From JAIQFL01 sp035295745 (GTDB lineage Bacteria; Acidobacteriota; Terriglobia; Bryobacterales; Bryobacteraceae), in contig DATGIL010000009.1 of assembly GCA_035295745.1 (NCBI GenBank), positions 95,110 through 159,109 on the forward strand: a DNA stretch of 64,000 nt, in the 5' to 3' direction. The notes below the pieces were generated by a model, which saw only the letters and a list, made by a program, of their open reading frames with translations, was not told the DNA's origin and made no database searches. The translations under genes were made by a program, and so were the position numbers. This document shows, one piece after another, positions 8,377 to 16,925 of the stretch; within the stretch, counting starts at the first letter, position 1; each line of letters begins with the position of its first letter.

Positions 8377-8392
8377 CGTTTCACGTGAAACA
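8377..8392. promoter_or_regulatory. parS-like centromere site 1
   Basis: CGTTTCACGTGAAACA differs by one base from the bacterial parS consensus TGTTTCACGTGAAACA bound by ParB. The core palindrome GTTTCACGTGAAAC is perfect. It lies just after the stop of the secretin-N-like gene, beside a second copy. Confidence 0.8.
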
Positions 8393-8401
8393 AGTCGACA
8401 T

Positions 8402-8417
8402 TGCTTCACGTGAAACC
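8402..8417. promoter_or_regulatory. parS-like centromere site 2
   Basis: TGCTTCACGTGAAACC has two mismatches to the 16-bp parS consensus and keeps the TTCACGTGAA core. Its centre is 25 bp from site 1, so the two lie on roughly opposite helical faces. Paired sites like this are common in ParB loading zones. Confidence 0.65.
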
Positions 8418-8690
8418 GGATCATTTGATCCTCTCCTCCTATTCTGCCGCGGTCGATTCTGAGTGCGTAACGCTTCCCGAAATCAATGGGTAAGCAGATG
8501 GAGAAGGGAGTGCCCGCGAATCATGTTGTTTCCGCGAACTTATGCATTGGTTGTCGCAAAGGGTGGCTCGAAGCTGATCGAGGGCGAGGCGGCGTCCCCC
8601 ACGGTCGCCGGCAGGAATTCGCACCGGGTGCGGGCAGATGACGGAACGATGACGTCAACCGCCAACTTGGCGGTCTATCTGGAGAGACAG
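8418..8690. other. intergenic region between parS sites and repeat array
   Basis: About 270 bases with only short open frames on both strands, none with a ribosome site, and one running into the repeat array. I see no gene here. Confidence 0.4.
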
Positions 8691-9115
8691 CGACGTCGCC
8701 GGATCGCTTGCTAACGCGCGGCTCGCTACGAGCCACGACCGTAAGGGAGTGTTTCTTGCCTGAACACGAGGCCGTATCAACGAAACGACGTCGCCGGATC
8801 GCTTGCTGACGCGCGGCTCGCCACGAGCCACGACCATAAGGGAGTGTTTCTTGCCTGCATACGGGGCGGTATCAACGAAACGACGTCGCCAGATCGCTTG
8901 CTAACGCGCGCGGCTCGCTACGAGCCACGACCGTAAGGGAGTGTTTCTTGCCTGAACACGAGGCCGTATCAACGAAACGACGTCGCCGGATCGCTTGCTG
9001 ACGCGCGGCTCGCCACGAGCCACGACCGTAAGGGAGTGTTTCTTGTCTGAATACGGGCGGTATCAACGAAACGACGTCGCCAAATCGCTTGCTAACGCGC
9101 GCGGCTCGTAAGGCC
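8691..9115 (+). repeat. tandem repeat array 1, about 4.4 units of 94-97 bp
   Basis: Units begin with CGACGTCGCC at 8691, 8786, 8881, 8978 and 9072 (last one partial). Each contains the pair GCTTGCTnACGCGCGGCTCG and ACGAGCCACGACCGTAAGG. Read on the opposite strand these are the same two boxes found in the arrays near 21.8 kb and 46.4 kb. GGCTCG and CGAGCC within a unit can pair as a hairpin. Spurious ORFs run through it in several frames. Confidence 0.9.
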
Positions 9116-9152
9116 CCGGAACGCTTGCTGCGCGTAAGACGATCTATTTTGA

Positions 9153-9409
9153 GTGAGCTTCCTCATGGCGGCTGATCTAACCGACGGAGTCATTTTCCTG
9201 CGGCCGCTCTGCCTGGACGGAAGCATCGAAGCCAACCTTGCAGTCCTTTCTAAGCGAGGCAAGGTGAACGTCTCCTACAGTGTCTTTCCGGTCTGGAGGG
9301 GAAAGGGCATCGCTGCTCGGGCCCTCAGAGTCGCTGAAAAGCAAACTTCGCCTTCATCGGCGACTTTGACGAGCCCGAGGGTCGCATGATCCACTTAATA
9401 GGAATCTGA
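9153..9409 (+). pseudogene. remnant of a GNAT acetyltransferase
   Basis: The first part reads ADLTDGVIFLRPLCLDGSIEANL, the typical opening of a GNAT acetyltransferase. It jumps straight to NVSYSVFPVWRGKGIAARAL, the acetyl-CoA-binding motif A (RGKGIA). The ~60-80 residues normally between them are missing. The frame then shifts: the C-terminal phrase FAFIGDFDEPEGRMIHLIGI, ending at 9409, is in another frame from the first part, which stops at 9389. Internal deletion plus frameshift make it non-functional. It adjoins the repeat array. Confidence 0.7.
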
Positions 9410-9457
9410 GGTAAAGACTTGACGTTTAATACGCCATGGAGTTCGCGATGAAACCGA

Positions 9458-10198
9458 TTACTTAATCCTCTCGTCCTTTTCGACCTTCCCGTCGCGAACG
9501 TGAATTACCCGATGCGCATGCAAGGCGATATCGTGCTCGTGCGTGACCAGCACAATCGTATTCCCCTGCTGATAGAGCCGTTCGAACAGCGCCATGATTT
9601 CGTTGCCCGTCGCGGTGTCGAGGTTGCCGGTGGGCTCGTCCGCCAGCAGAATGGAGGGATTGTTGACCAACGCCCGCGCAACCGCCACACGCTGCCTCTG
9701 TCCGCCAGATAACTCGTTTGGCTTATGGTACATACGCTGCTCGAGATCGACCTGTTTCATAGCCAGCTTGGCTCTCTCGATGCGCTTGTCGGAGGCCATT
9801 CCGGAATAGATCAGCGGCAGTTCGACATTGTGCAGCGATGTGGCGCGCGGCAGCAGGTTAAAAGTCTGGAATACAAAGCCGATCTCTTTGTTGCGAATGC
9901 GCGCCAGCTCGTCATCGCTCATTTCGCTGACCAGATTGCCGTTGATGTAGTACTGTCCTTTGGTCGGCGTATCCAGGCAGCCGATCAGGTTCATCAGGGT
10001 GGACTTGCCGGAACCGGAAGGACCCATGATCGCGACATACTCGCCGCGTTTGATCTCGATATCGACACCGGAGACGGCGTGAATCTCCTGGTCGCCCATC
10101 ACATACGTCTTCCACAGATCGTAGGTGCGGATCACAATCCCGTCGCGCTTGAGTTGCTCGCCGCGCTGAATGAGTTCCTTTTCTGCTACCGCTGCCAT
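9458..10198 (-). CDS. ABC transporter ATP-binding protein (LolD/MacB type)
   Basis: A 246-residue ATPase. It has Walker A GPSGSGKST (about residue 55), Q-loop FQTFNLLPRATS, signature LSGGQRQRVAVARAL, Walker B ILLADEPTG and the switch His in VLVTHEHD. The overall pattern is the MacB/LolD/FtsE subfamily. It lies 18 bases downstream of a periplasmic adaptor gene on the same strand, so the two likely form part of a MacAB-like tripartite exporter. No FtsX/MacB permease gene follows. Downstream are the GNAT remnant and repeat array. Confidence 0.93.
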   Translation of the reverse strand: MAAVAEKELIQRGEQLKRDGIVIRTYDLWKTYVMGDQEIHAVSGVDIEIKRGEYVAIMGPSGSGKSTLMNLIGCLDTPTKGQYYINGNLVSEMSDDELARIRNKEIGFVFQTFNLLPRATSLHNVELPLIYSGMASDKRIERAKLAMKQVDLEQRMYHKPNELSGGQRQRVAVARALVNNPSILLADEPTGNLDTATGNEIMALFERLYQQGNTIVLVTHEHDIALHAHRVIHVRDGKVEKDERIK

Positions 10199-10216
10199 TC
10201 GGATAACTCTCGTTTC

Positions 10217-11656
10217 TTAGGACTTTTGATCGGTGGTGGTGGTGGTCTTATTGTCGACCTTTACCGTGGTCTCGTTCTTGATAGTCCGGATCACCTGGTA
10301 TGTTCCGGTAATGATCTGATCCCCGTCTTTCAAGCCGCTGGTCACCTCAATATCGGTAGCGCCGGTGATTCCCGTCTCTACCTTCTGAAAGACCGCTTTA
10401 TCGCCATTTACGACGAACACGCCGGTGATTTCTTCCTTCTTTGCCTTTTCCGCTGCCGGATCGAGCTTGGCAGGCGCCTGGGTGGACGCTGCGGAGGTCC
10501 CAGCCGGTTTCGCCTCGAGATCACCCTTCTGCCGGACGGTCAAAGCCTGAATCGGTATCGTTAAGGCGTTTTGACGGGTAGCTGTGGTTATCTTTGCGGT
10601 GCAAGAAAGTCCCGGCCGAATCTCATCGGGGGGATTGTCCATGGCCACGACCACCTTGAAATCCTTGGCTTCCTGGCTGGAGATCGCGCTCTGGTTGGCA
10701 GCCACGCCGGTCGAACGCAGGATGGCGGTGTTGCCGATCTCGGTGACGTGCCCCTTGAAAGTCTTGTTCGGAATCGCGTCGATCGTAATGTCTACCGGCT
10801 GATCGAGCTTCACGTTGACGATGTCGGTTTCATCTACCTTGACTTCGGCCGTGATCAAGGACATGTCGGCGATCGTCATGATAAGCGTTCCGGCCTGGTT
10901 CTGAAGGCCCGGAACCACCGACTCTCCGACGCGTACGGGCAGGTTGGTGACGACCCCATCGAGAGGAGCGAAGGAACTGTGCTTTTCGAGAACGTCCGCG
11001 ACCATCGTCAACCCGGCCTTTGCCTGGGCAATGCGGCGCTGCATCGACGTCAGCGTAGCAGCCTGCTGCTCGCGCTGCGCGCGTGCCTGCGTGATGCGCG
11101 CTTCCGACTCGCGAAGGGTCGCCAATTGCGCCTGGTAGGTGGCCTGTTTCAACTCGAAATCCTGACGGGCCATCAGTTGCTCTTTGAAGAGCGACTCGGC
11201 GCGGTCGAGGTCGGCCTTCATGCGTGCCGCGTCCGCCTTGTCCTTGTCGAGTGCGGCTTCCATCGTCTTCAGATTCTCGTCGGCTGCTTTGAGGCCGGCT
11301 TCCGACGCGCTCGAATCCGCTTCCGCCGAGGCTACGGTGGCTTCAGAGGATTTCACGTTGGCGGCGGGCTGCACATCCTCCAACTTCGCCAGCAGTTGGC
11401 CCTTGCGGACCCGGTCGCCTTCCTTCACCGGTAAGGAGGTAATGATGCCCCCCGCGTTGGCTCCGATGTTGATGTAATTCTTAGGCTTAATTTCGCCGGA
11501 TGCGGTCACCTGGCTGGTGAGAAGTTCCTGCCGCACCACTTTGCTCGTCTGCACCGTGACGATGCCCCGCTTGCTGTAGGCAGTGCTGGCGAAAACGCCG
11601 ATCCCCAACACCAGTACCACCACAATGGCAATAATAACTTTCCACTTCGTCTTCAC
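10217..11656 (-). CDS. periplasmic adaptor (HlyD/MacA-like membrane fusion protein)
   Basis: This 479-residue adaptor starts at GTG, preceded by a GGAGG-rich site. It has one N-terminal transmembrane helix (VIIAIVVVLVLGIGVFAS), then a split biotinyl-lipoyl domain (INIGANAGGIITSLPVKEGD ... HSSFAPLDGVVTNLPV). That domain is interrupted by a long alpha-hairpin coiled coil (about residues 100-225). Beta-barrel and membrane-proximal domains follow, and the C terminus is Lys/Thr-rich. It would bridge the inner-membrane exporter and an outer-membrane channel. It pairs with the ATPase encoded immediately downstream. Confidence 0.9.
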   Translation of the reverse strand: MKTKWKVIIAIVVVLVLGIGVFASTAYSKRGIVTVQTSKVVRQELLTSQVTASGEIKPKNYINIGANAGGIITSLPVKEGDRVRKGQLLAKLEDVQPAANVKSSEATVASAEADSSASEAGLKAADENLKTMEAALDKDKADAARMKADLDRAESLFKEQLMARQDFELKQATYQAQLATLRESEARITQARAQREQQAATLTSMQRRIAQAKAGLTMVADVLEKHSSFAPLDGVVTNLPVRVGESVVPGLQNQAGTLIMTIADMSLITAEVKVDETDIVNVKLDQPVDITIDAIPNKTFKGHVTEIGNTAILRSTGVAANQSAISSQEAKDFKVVVAMDNPPDEIRPGLSCTAKITTATRQNALTIPIQALTVRQKGDLEAKPAGTSAASTQAPAKLDPAAEKAKKEEITGVFVVNGDKAVFQKVETGITGATDIEVTSGLKDGDQIITGTYQVIRTIKNETTVKVDNKTTTTTDQKS

Positions 11657-11984
11657 GACGCAAAACCTCCCCCCAGAGAATTCACCTGTAATAGACGCCG
11701 ATTGGTGGCTGGGAGTTCAATCCTTATTTTACACCTCGAACTCCGTTGATTGCGGGAAGCGTCCTAAAGATAGACGCGTGCAGGATGTTGAAATTAGCGG
11801 TCGAAGTCAAAGCTGTAGGATTCAGTGAGAAACCCGGTCGTGAACAGGGCCAGGAAACCTAACTGTCAGCCAGCCTTTGGCTCCGGCCGACTTGGACTGA
11901 TTCACAATCCGTTTGGCTCGACGTCCCCTTCCAATGCCAGCCGGATCGTCCAAGTCCTACCAAGCGGGGTGGCCGGTCGTCAAT
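11657..11984. other. intergenic region upstream of the exporter operon
   Basis: About 330 bases. They carry the adaptor ribosome site near 11668-11672 and presumably its promoter. Short ORFs here lack ribosome sites. Nothing else was recognised. Confidence 0.4.
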
Positions 11985-12251
11985 CTACGGCTGCCAGTTG
12001 ACCGATTCAGGCGCTGTATTTTCGCATTGGTTGGTCTCGGTAACTCCGCCGGAGAGCTGTGCACAGGCTTGCGAAACGGCAGTTCGGAGGGCGTTCTCGC
12101 GAGTTCTGGCCGAAGCGCGGCGGCAATCGCGCTGCCCCTTGAATACCATGCAGACTTCGCAGCTCACTCGCTCGCCGCCCATGCTCGAATAAATCACAAA
12201 TCCGACCACGAGCACGCAGAACGCGATGGCAATCCACACCGTCTTCTTCAC
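11985..12251 (-). CDS. small membrane-anchored Cys-containing protein
   Basis: An 88-residue protein with an N-terminal membrane anchor (VWIAIAFCVLVVGFVIYSS). A short outer domain contains CEVCMVFKGQRDCRR and two further Cys, so disulfide or metal binding is possible. Its ATG overlaps the accA stop by 4 bases (ATGA), the main argument that it is translated and cotranscribed with accA. No family is recognised and the link to fatty-acid synthesis may be only transcriptional. Confidence 0.72.
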   Translation of the reverse strand: MKKTVWIAIAFCVLVVGFVIYSSMGGERVSCEVCMVFKGQRDCRRASARTRENALRTAVSQACAQLSGGVTETNQCENTAPESVNWQP

Positions 12252-13093
12252 GCGAAAAAATTCCCCATCTTGCGAAATTTGGCGTAGCGGTGTGCCACTA
12301 ACTCGTCTCCCGTCATTCCCTTCAATTCATCCAGGCGGCGGATCAATTCCTGTTTCAGGAACTCCGCAGCCGCGGCGGGGTCCTCTTGTGCGCCGCCCGG
12401 CGGCTCGGGCACGATTCCGTCAATCAGGCCGAGTGAATGCAGATCCTCAGCGGCCAGACGCAGCGCTGCCGCGGCCTGCTCAGCCTTGCCCGAATCGCGA
12501 TAAATAATCGACGCGCAGCTTTCCGGCGAAATCACCGAGTACACGGAGTTTTCCAGCATGAGCACGGTATTCCCGACCCCTAAGGCGAGCGCGCCGCCGC
12601 TACCGCCCTCTCCAATACAGACCACCACTACCGGCACGGGTAAGCGCGACATCTCCCGCAGATTCCGGGCGATGGCCTCCGCCTGGCCGCGCTCCTCGGC
12701 GTCGATCCCGGGGTACGCGCCGGGCGTGTCCAGGAGCGTCACGATGGGCCTTCCGAATTTAGCCGCCAATTGCATGGCGCGCAGGGCCTTGCGATAGCCT
12801 TCCGGCTTCGGCATCCCAAAATTGCGAAAGAGCTTCTGTTTGGTATCGCGGCCCTTCTGCTCGGCAACCCACATCACGGGGCGTCCCTCGAACTGTCCCA
12901 GACCCGCCACAATGGCCGGATCGTCGGCGAAGTTGCGGTCGCCATGAATTTCCTGAAAATCCGTCACCAACCTTTGGATATAATCCAGGGAATGGGGGCG
13001 CTTTGGATGGCGGGCGAGCATAACCCGGCGCCACGAAGGATTATCTTCGGCGGCGGGCTCGGTCGAACCCTCTGCGTTTACGTCGGATTCCAT
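12248..13093 (-). CDS. accA: acetyl-CoA carboxylase carboxyltransferase subunit alpha
   Basis: A 281-residue AccA, the subunit that with AccD moves the carboxyl group from carboxybiotin to acetyl-CoA for fatty-acid synthesis in the cytoplasm. Family hallmarks are RPHSLDYI, HGDR, GRPVMWVAEQKGRDT, PEGYRKALR, TLLDTPGAYPGIDAEERGQ and GEGGSGGALAL, with the C-terminal PESCASI and GIVPEP signatures. It is slightly shorter than E. coli AccA (319) at the N terminus. accD, accB and accC are not in the window. A small membrane-protein gene overlaps its end. Confidence 0.95.
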   Translation of the reverse strand: MESDVNAEGSTEPAAEDNPSWRRVMLARHPKRPHSLDYIQRLVTDFQEIHGDRNFADDPAIVAGLGQFEGRPVMWVAEQKGRDTKQKLFRNFGMPKPEGYRKALRAMQLAAKFGRPIVTLLDTPGAYPGIDAEERGQAEAIARNLREMSRLPVPVVVVCIGEGGSGGALALGVGNTVLMLENSVYSVISPESCASIIYRDSGKAEQAAAALRLAAEDLHSLGLIDGIVPEPPGGAQEDPAAAAEFLKQELIRRLDELKGMTGDELVAHRYAKFRKMGNFFA

Positions 13094-13271
13094 TCAACAC
13101 ATCTTATCAGTGCCACGGGTATTGAGCGGCGATGGAACGCCGGGCGTTCGGAAGAACCCGGCGAGAACTCTCGATCCAAGGTCAAAGGTTGTGAATCGAA
13201 CGCTTGGAGCGGCTGCCCATCTTGTTATTTCCCAAGGGGGAACCGAAACTCAAAAAAGGAGGGGAAAGAAA

Positions 13272-13760
13272 ATGTGTGACTACTCGTTGATGTGTGTACC
13301 GAACAGGTTGGCTCAGGAAGGTGAAGACCTGGTGGCCCATCGATTTCCCACCGGCTCGCTCGGGTTGGCGTCACCTGCGGATTTGAAACGTGTCGCGACC
13401 CCGCCTGTTGCGCAACGTAGTTGGTGGAATGCAGTGAAGGAGTTTTTCAATCCTGCGCACGTTCCACCCGTACCGGCCGTCTGCATCCCACCCGGCTCGC
13501 GTTTGGAATTGCAGGATATTCCAACACGCTTACAGCGCGATCTGGGGTTAAGCGCGGTCGAAATGGTAACTTTCACTCAGATCTCTTCAGCCGCCAACAG
13601 CTATCGCGATGCGGTTCGGTTTTCGAACGGCCGTGAAGTGAGGCTCCAGGAGCTCCGGGAAGGGCAGCGAGTGAAGGTGCTCGATTTGAGCATGGCAGAG
13701 GAACTCGATATCGAGAAGCTGCGCGAAGAGATCGCCGAGGTCTCCTACCGCGGCCGATGA
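13272..13760 (+). CDS. hypothetical protein (MCDYSL N terminus)
   Basis: A 162-residue soluble protein. ATG 13272 is chosen for the strong AAGGAGGGG ribosome site 7-15 bases upstream; the frame is open further back without one. The start MCDYSLMCVPNRLAQEGEDLVAHRF is followed by a central PPGSRLELQDIP segment and an acidic helical C terminus. No catalytic motif is visible. It stands alone, divergent from accA and 92 bases before a dehydratase gene, and its role is unknown. Confidence 0.75.
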   Translation: MCDYSLMCVPNRLAQEGEDLVAHRFPTGSLGLASPADLKRVATPPVAQRSWWNAVKEFFNPAHVPPVPAVCIPPGSRLELQDIPTRLQRDLGLSAVEMVTFTQISSAANSYRDAVRFSNGREVRLQELREGQRVKVLDLSMAEELDIEKLREEIAEVSYRGR

Positions 13761-13852
13761 ACATTAAAGGGACAGGAACGGCCGGCAGGCGCGGCCAGAT
13801 TGGGCCTGAAGAGGCTTTAGCAGACGCGTACTAACTCTGAATTCGCGCCATC

Positions 13853-15088
13853 ATGAAGATCGCCAGCGTCCGAGCCTACCTGCTGTCCTTTCCCTTTCCG
13901 GAACCCATACGGCTGCCGTTCTACGGTGGCGAACGATCGATCGTCAAACGCGATGCGATGTTCGTCCGCGTCGACACAGACAACGGGCTAGTCGGATACG
14001 CACCAGGGCCAGGCAGCGAGTTGGCCTTGCGGGCGATCCAAAATTCGATTGCTCCCTTCCTGACAGACCGCGTTCTGGCGGATCCTGACGCTTTGCGTGT
14101 CCAGTTCCTCGAAGGTCCGGGAACGGACCCCGAACTGGCCAAGATGTATTGCTGCGTAGAGATCGCGCTATACGACATCGCCGGCAAGGCGCGCGGCTTG
14201 CCGGTGTCGGAGTTGCTAGGCGGACGCGTGCGCGACAGCATTCGCGTGTACGGCAGCGCCGGCATGTACATGCCCCCGGAGGCTTACGCAGAAGAGGCGG
14301 CCGCGATTGCGGATTTGGGGTTTCGCGCTTACAAGATGCGGCCGGCCCTCGGGCCCGAACGCGACTTGGAGGCCGTGCGCCTGATGCGGCGGGCCGTGGG
14401 GCCGGACGTCGACCTTATGGTGGATGCCCACACCTGGTGGCGGATGGGGGACCGGAGCTACAGCCAGTCGACCGTGGAGCAGATGGCCACCTCGATGGCG
14501 GAATACAGCATCGCCTGGCTGGAAGAGCCCATGCCGCCAGACGATCACACCGGCTATTTGCGGCTCAAAGAGAAGGACATCGTTCCGCTCGCCAGTGGCG
14601 AGCACGAACCGAATGAAGAAGGGTACCTCGACCTGATCCTGACAGAGGCCGTCGATTACGTGCAGATGGACGTCTGCTGTCAAGGCGGCTACAGCCAAGG
14701 CCGGCGTATCCTCTCGGAAATCGCCCGGCATGGGCTGGGTTTTGCGTTTCACAGTTGGGGGACTGCTCTGGAGTTGGTTGCCGCCGCGCATCTGGGGATC
14801 TGCTGGCCCGGATACGTTTGCGAATGGCTCGAATATCCCTGCTACTCCTCTGCGGGTCGCGCGGGCATGTACCCGTTTCCGCTGGCGGGGGAGATTCTGA
14901 AGGAGCCGCTCGAGCTGAGCGACGGGAATTTGATCGTGTCACGGAAAGAAGGGCTGGGTGTGGCTGTTGACGAGTCCGTGGTGGATCGGTATCCGTGGAT
15001 CCCTGGTCCGTGGTCGTACTTCCGCACCGACTCGCCCGCGGAGACCCGTGCGGTCACGTCGGATCACAGCGTGAAGTGGGAGAAATAA
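13853..15088 (+). CDS. mandelate racemase/muconate lactonizing-type enzyme (enolase superfamily)
   Basis: A 411-residue member of the enolase superfamily, with N-terminal capping domain and C-terminal TIM barrel. The barrel shows KMR (KxR base pair) near 162. Metal ligands are in VDAHTWW, WLEEPMPP and SGEHEPNEEG, and a C-terminal FHSWG motif holds the His. This set matches acid-sugar dehydratases of the MR subgroup, which remove water from aldonic or uronic acids to give 2-keto-3-deoxy acids. No sugar specificity can be read. The RraA gene faces it across a palindromic repeat. Confidence 0.88.
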   Translation: MKIASVRAYLLSFPFPEPIRLPFYGGERSIVKRDAMFVRVDTDNGLVGYAPGPGSELALRAIQNSIAPFLTDRVLADPDALRVQFLEGPGTDPELAKMYCCVEIALYDIAGKARGLPVSELLGGRVRDSIRVYGSAGMYMPPEAYAEEAAAIADLGFRAYKMRPALGPERDLEAVRLMRRAVGPDVDLMVDAHTWWRMGDRSYSQSTVEQMATSMAEYSIAWLEEPMPPDDHTGYLRLKEKDIVPLASGEHEPNEEGYLDLILTEAVDYVQMDVCCQGGYSQGRRILSEIARHGLGFAFHSWGTALELVAAAHLGICWPGYVCEWLEYPCYSSAGRAGMYPFPLAGEILKEPLELSDGNLIVSRKEGLGVAVDESVVDRYPWIPGPWSYFRTDSPAETRAVTSDHSVKWEK

Positions 15089-15089
15089 A

Positions 15090-15231
15090 GTGGCGCAGAC
15101 ACTCCTTGTCTGCCGTCTCGACACTTTTGTCGAGACATTTCGAGTGCTCACTAAACTCACGCGTCGGGATCCGCTACCCAAGGCGTCGAATGACAAGAGT
15201 GTGTGAGGCAAAACAGAAGTGTTTGCGCCAC
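15090..15231. repeat. MITE-like palindromic element, copy 1
   Basis: About 142 bp bounded by GTGGCGCAGACACT and its partner AGTGTTTGCGCCAC, with inner arms around GTCTCGACA...TGTCGAGAC. It fills the gap between the convergent dehydratase and RraA genes and could also act as a two-way terminator. It belongs to the same family as elements near 27.3, 32.5 and 44.1 kb. Confidence 0.8.
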
Positions 15232-15239
15232 GTGCGCCA

Positions 15240-15950
15240 CTAGCGGCGCACACGTTTCGCAATCGCGGCGAATTCGTTCATCATGCCTTCACGGGCTTGC
15301 TTGAAAGCCTTCGCGTCAGGCTTGCCTGATTTTAGATAATCCAGCACCATCGACTCCGCGGACGCCAGTTCGGCGGCAACTTGCGGCAGATCCGCGGCGA
15401 TCTCAAGCGGAATCGTCGTTACGCCATTCACATCCGCGTGGAGCAGATCTCCGGATTGGATGGTCAGACCGCCCACACGCACCGTGCAGCCCAGATCGAC
15501 GATGTGGCTCCAGCCATGCGAGCAGATTGCGCCATTGCTGAAAGCCGCAAAGCCGATACGCCTCACCTGATCGAGATCGCGCGCCGCTCCGCTGGTGATG
15601 AGACCAGAGGCGCCGAATGCCTGATAGGTGGTGCACATAATCTCTCCGAAGGTAGCGGCGACCGGAGGATCGTCGAGGTCCTGGAAAACAACGATAGGTG
15701 CGCCCGGCAGTTCTGAGAATCGCGAGACCTGCTCGTCGAGCGAGCCGTAGACGTCGCCCGAGCGGCGAGGTAGAGCGCAGCGCATGGTGGCCGTCGATGC
15801 GTAACCCACGATGGGAGGCATCTCGGGGAAACAGGCGCGAATCCGCCCATCGGTGTAACCTTCATGGCGCGGGCGAACTGAGAACAGTTCGATCGCGTTC
15901 GAAATCGTAGGGGTGTCGTACTGTGCGAGAAGTTTCAGGTCAATGGCCAT
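15240..15950 (-). CDS. RraA-family aldolase-like protein
   Basis: A 236-residue RraA/HMG-aldolase family protein. It has the Arg-Asp pair in GAARDLDQVR (about residues 120-129) and the metal-binding GDLLHADVNGV motif (about 167-177). Class II 4-hydroxy-4-methyl-2-oxoglutarate aldolases use these for pyruvate binding and Mg. E. coli RraA lacks the aldolase residues and inhibits RNase E. Here the residues are present, so an aldolase or decarboxylase role on a keto acid is more likely. It lies next to a sugar-acid dehydratase, but on the opposite strand. Confidence 0.82.
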   Translation of the reverse strand: MAIDLKLLAQYDTPTISNAIELFSVRPRHEGYTDGRIRACFPEMPPIVGYASTATMRCALPRRSGDVYGSLDEQVSRFSELPGAPIVVFQDLDDPPVAATFGEIMCTTYQAFGASGLITSGAARDLDQVRRIGFAAFSNGAICSHGWSHIVDLGCTVRVGGLTIQSGDLLHADVNGVTTIPLEIAADLPQVAAELASAESMVLDYLKSGKPDAKAFKQAREGMMNEFAAIAKRVRR

Positions 15951-16009
15951 GGATCGCCTATTTTAGCGACGTTCTCAAGAAGTCGCGAAATCGTCCGATA
16001 AGTTCGGAC

Positions 16010-16249
16010 ATGCAGATCAGTGCAATCGCGCTCCAAGGTTTACATCAGGCGCAGTCCGAGGTGGAACAGGCAGGCGCACGAATCGCGTCGTTAGGAGCGG
16101 ATAGCGGGCAGACGGGAGCGGTGGACTCGGCGAGCTTGAGCGACACCGCCGTCGCCCTGCTTGCCGGGAAAAATCAATTTGCGACCGATTTGAACTTGAT
16201 TAAAGTGGGTGAGGAGGTGCACAAGCAGACTATTCATCTCCTGGCGTGA
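16010..16249 (+). CDS. small flagellar-rod-like hypothetical protein
   Basis: A 79-residue protein. Its N terminus (MQISAIALQGLHQAQSEVEQAGARIA) resembles the N-terminal helix of flagellar basal-body rod proteins. The C terminus (VKVGEEVHKQ-like, here LIKVGEEVHKQTIHLLA) resembles their C-terminal helix, without a middle domain. Such minimal versions occur in non-flagellar contexts. No flagellar gene is nearby. It is divergent from RraA with 59 bases between starts. Confidence 0.65.
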   Translation: MQISAIALQGLHQAQSEVEQAGARIASLGADSGQTGAVDSASLSDTAVALLAGKNQFATDLNLIKVGEEVHKQTIHLLA

Positions 16250-16346
16250 GGGATCGCCCCTAGGCGAAGTCGCGTAGTACTAGCGGCGAGACGGTTCCTG
16301 GAACTCCGCGTGGTTTCCTGCGTCTATAGAAGCAGGAGGATGGGCT

Positions 16347-16559
16347 ATGAGCAGCGCAGGAGACCGATTACGACTCGGTGAGGCGATTCTGGCCCTGATC
16401 GAACAGAAACGCACCGAGACGGGTGACGAGTTTCTGGGAGCCGATATCGAGCGACTGATTCTCGACTCGCAAGTTCGCGACCTCGAAGCTGAGATTTTTG
16501 AGAATCCCGGAGCGATCGAGCCTTGGCTCGTGCGCCGTCGCCGCAACGGCATGAGTTGA
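16347..16559 (+). CDS. small hypothetical protein
   Basis: A 70-residue acidic, helical protein preceded by the strong ribosome site AGCAGGAGGATG ending about 6 bases before ATG. The sequence (LGEAILALIEQKRTETGDEF ... ENPGAIEPWLVRRRRNG) has a normal composition. No domain is recognised. It may pair with the 79-residue gene 97 bases upstream. Confidence 0.6.
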   Translation: MSSAGDRLRLGEAILALIEQKRTETGDEFLGADIERLILDSQVRDLEAEIFENPGAIEPWLVRRRRNGMS

Positions 16560-16925
16560 AGCCTCCGCGCGTCGCTGCGTTCCAACCGCACAGCGACGGA
16601 ACATACCAAGCGTTTGTACTCGGTACCAACTCGATTTTCAACGCAAATCCTCTCAATGCTGACGCGCTGTTTGGCTGACCCAGCTATGCAGGTGCGTGAC
16701 ACGCTGGCACGAATGGGGATCAGTCTGTCCTCGGCGACAGCTCTTCAGTGCGTAGCTTTTGTCTGAACACCGCCTCTGGAAAAATTTCTCGCTGGATGGT
16801 GACTCGCGGGAGCTGCTCCGGAATTCGATTACGGTTCGGTTCGATCTCGTCTTTCTGATGCCTCACCACGAACTTCGGGTCCCGGCGATCGAGCGCAATC
16901 TTACGCCAGCCGCCCAGTGATACAC
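16560..16925. other. intergenic region with a minus-strand reading-frame remnant
   Basis: A minus-strand frame (16720-16925) without a start codon encodes WRKIALDRRDPKFVVRHQKD and more, ending at 16720 just below the DUF6745-like gene. Its KIALDR...VV-HQK-EIE pattern resembles the antitoxin remnant near 19.3 kb, so it may be a related fragment. The rest shows nothing. Confidence 0.35.

Noticed and set aside
8463..8714. 83-codon plus-strand gene before array 1
   Set aside because: It ends within the repeat, lacks a ribosome site and has no recognisable protein pattern.
15240..15950. Regulator of RNase E activity (RraA proper)
   Set aside because: The Arg-Asp and DxNGV-type metal residues of the aldolase branch are present, so an enzymatic role is more likely than RNase E inhibition.
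16010..16249. True flagellar rod protein
   Set aside because: Only the terminal helices are present, at 79 residues, and there is no other flagellar gene in the window.
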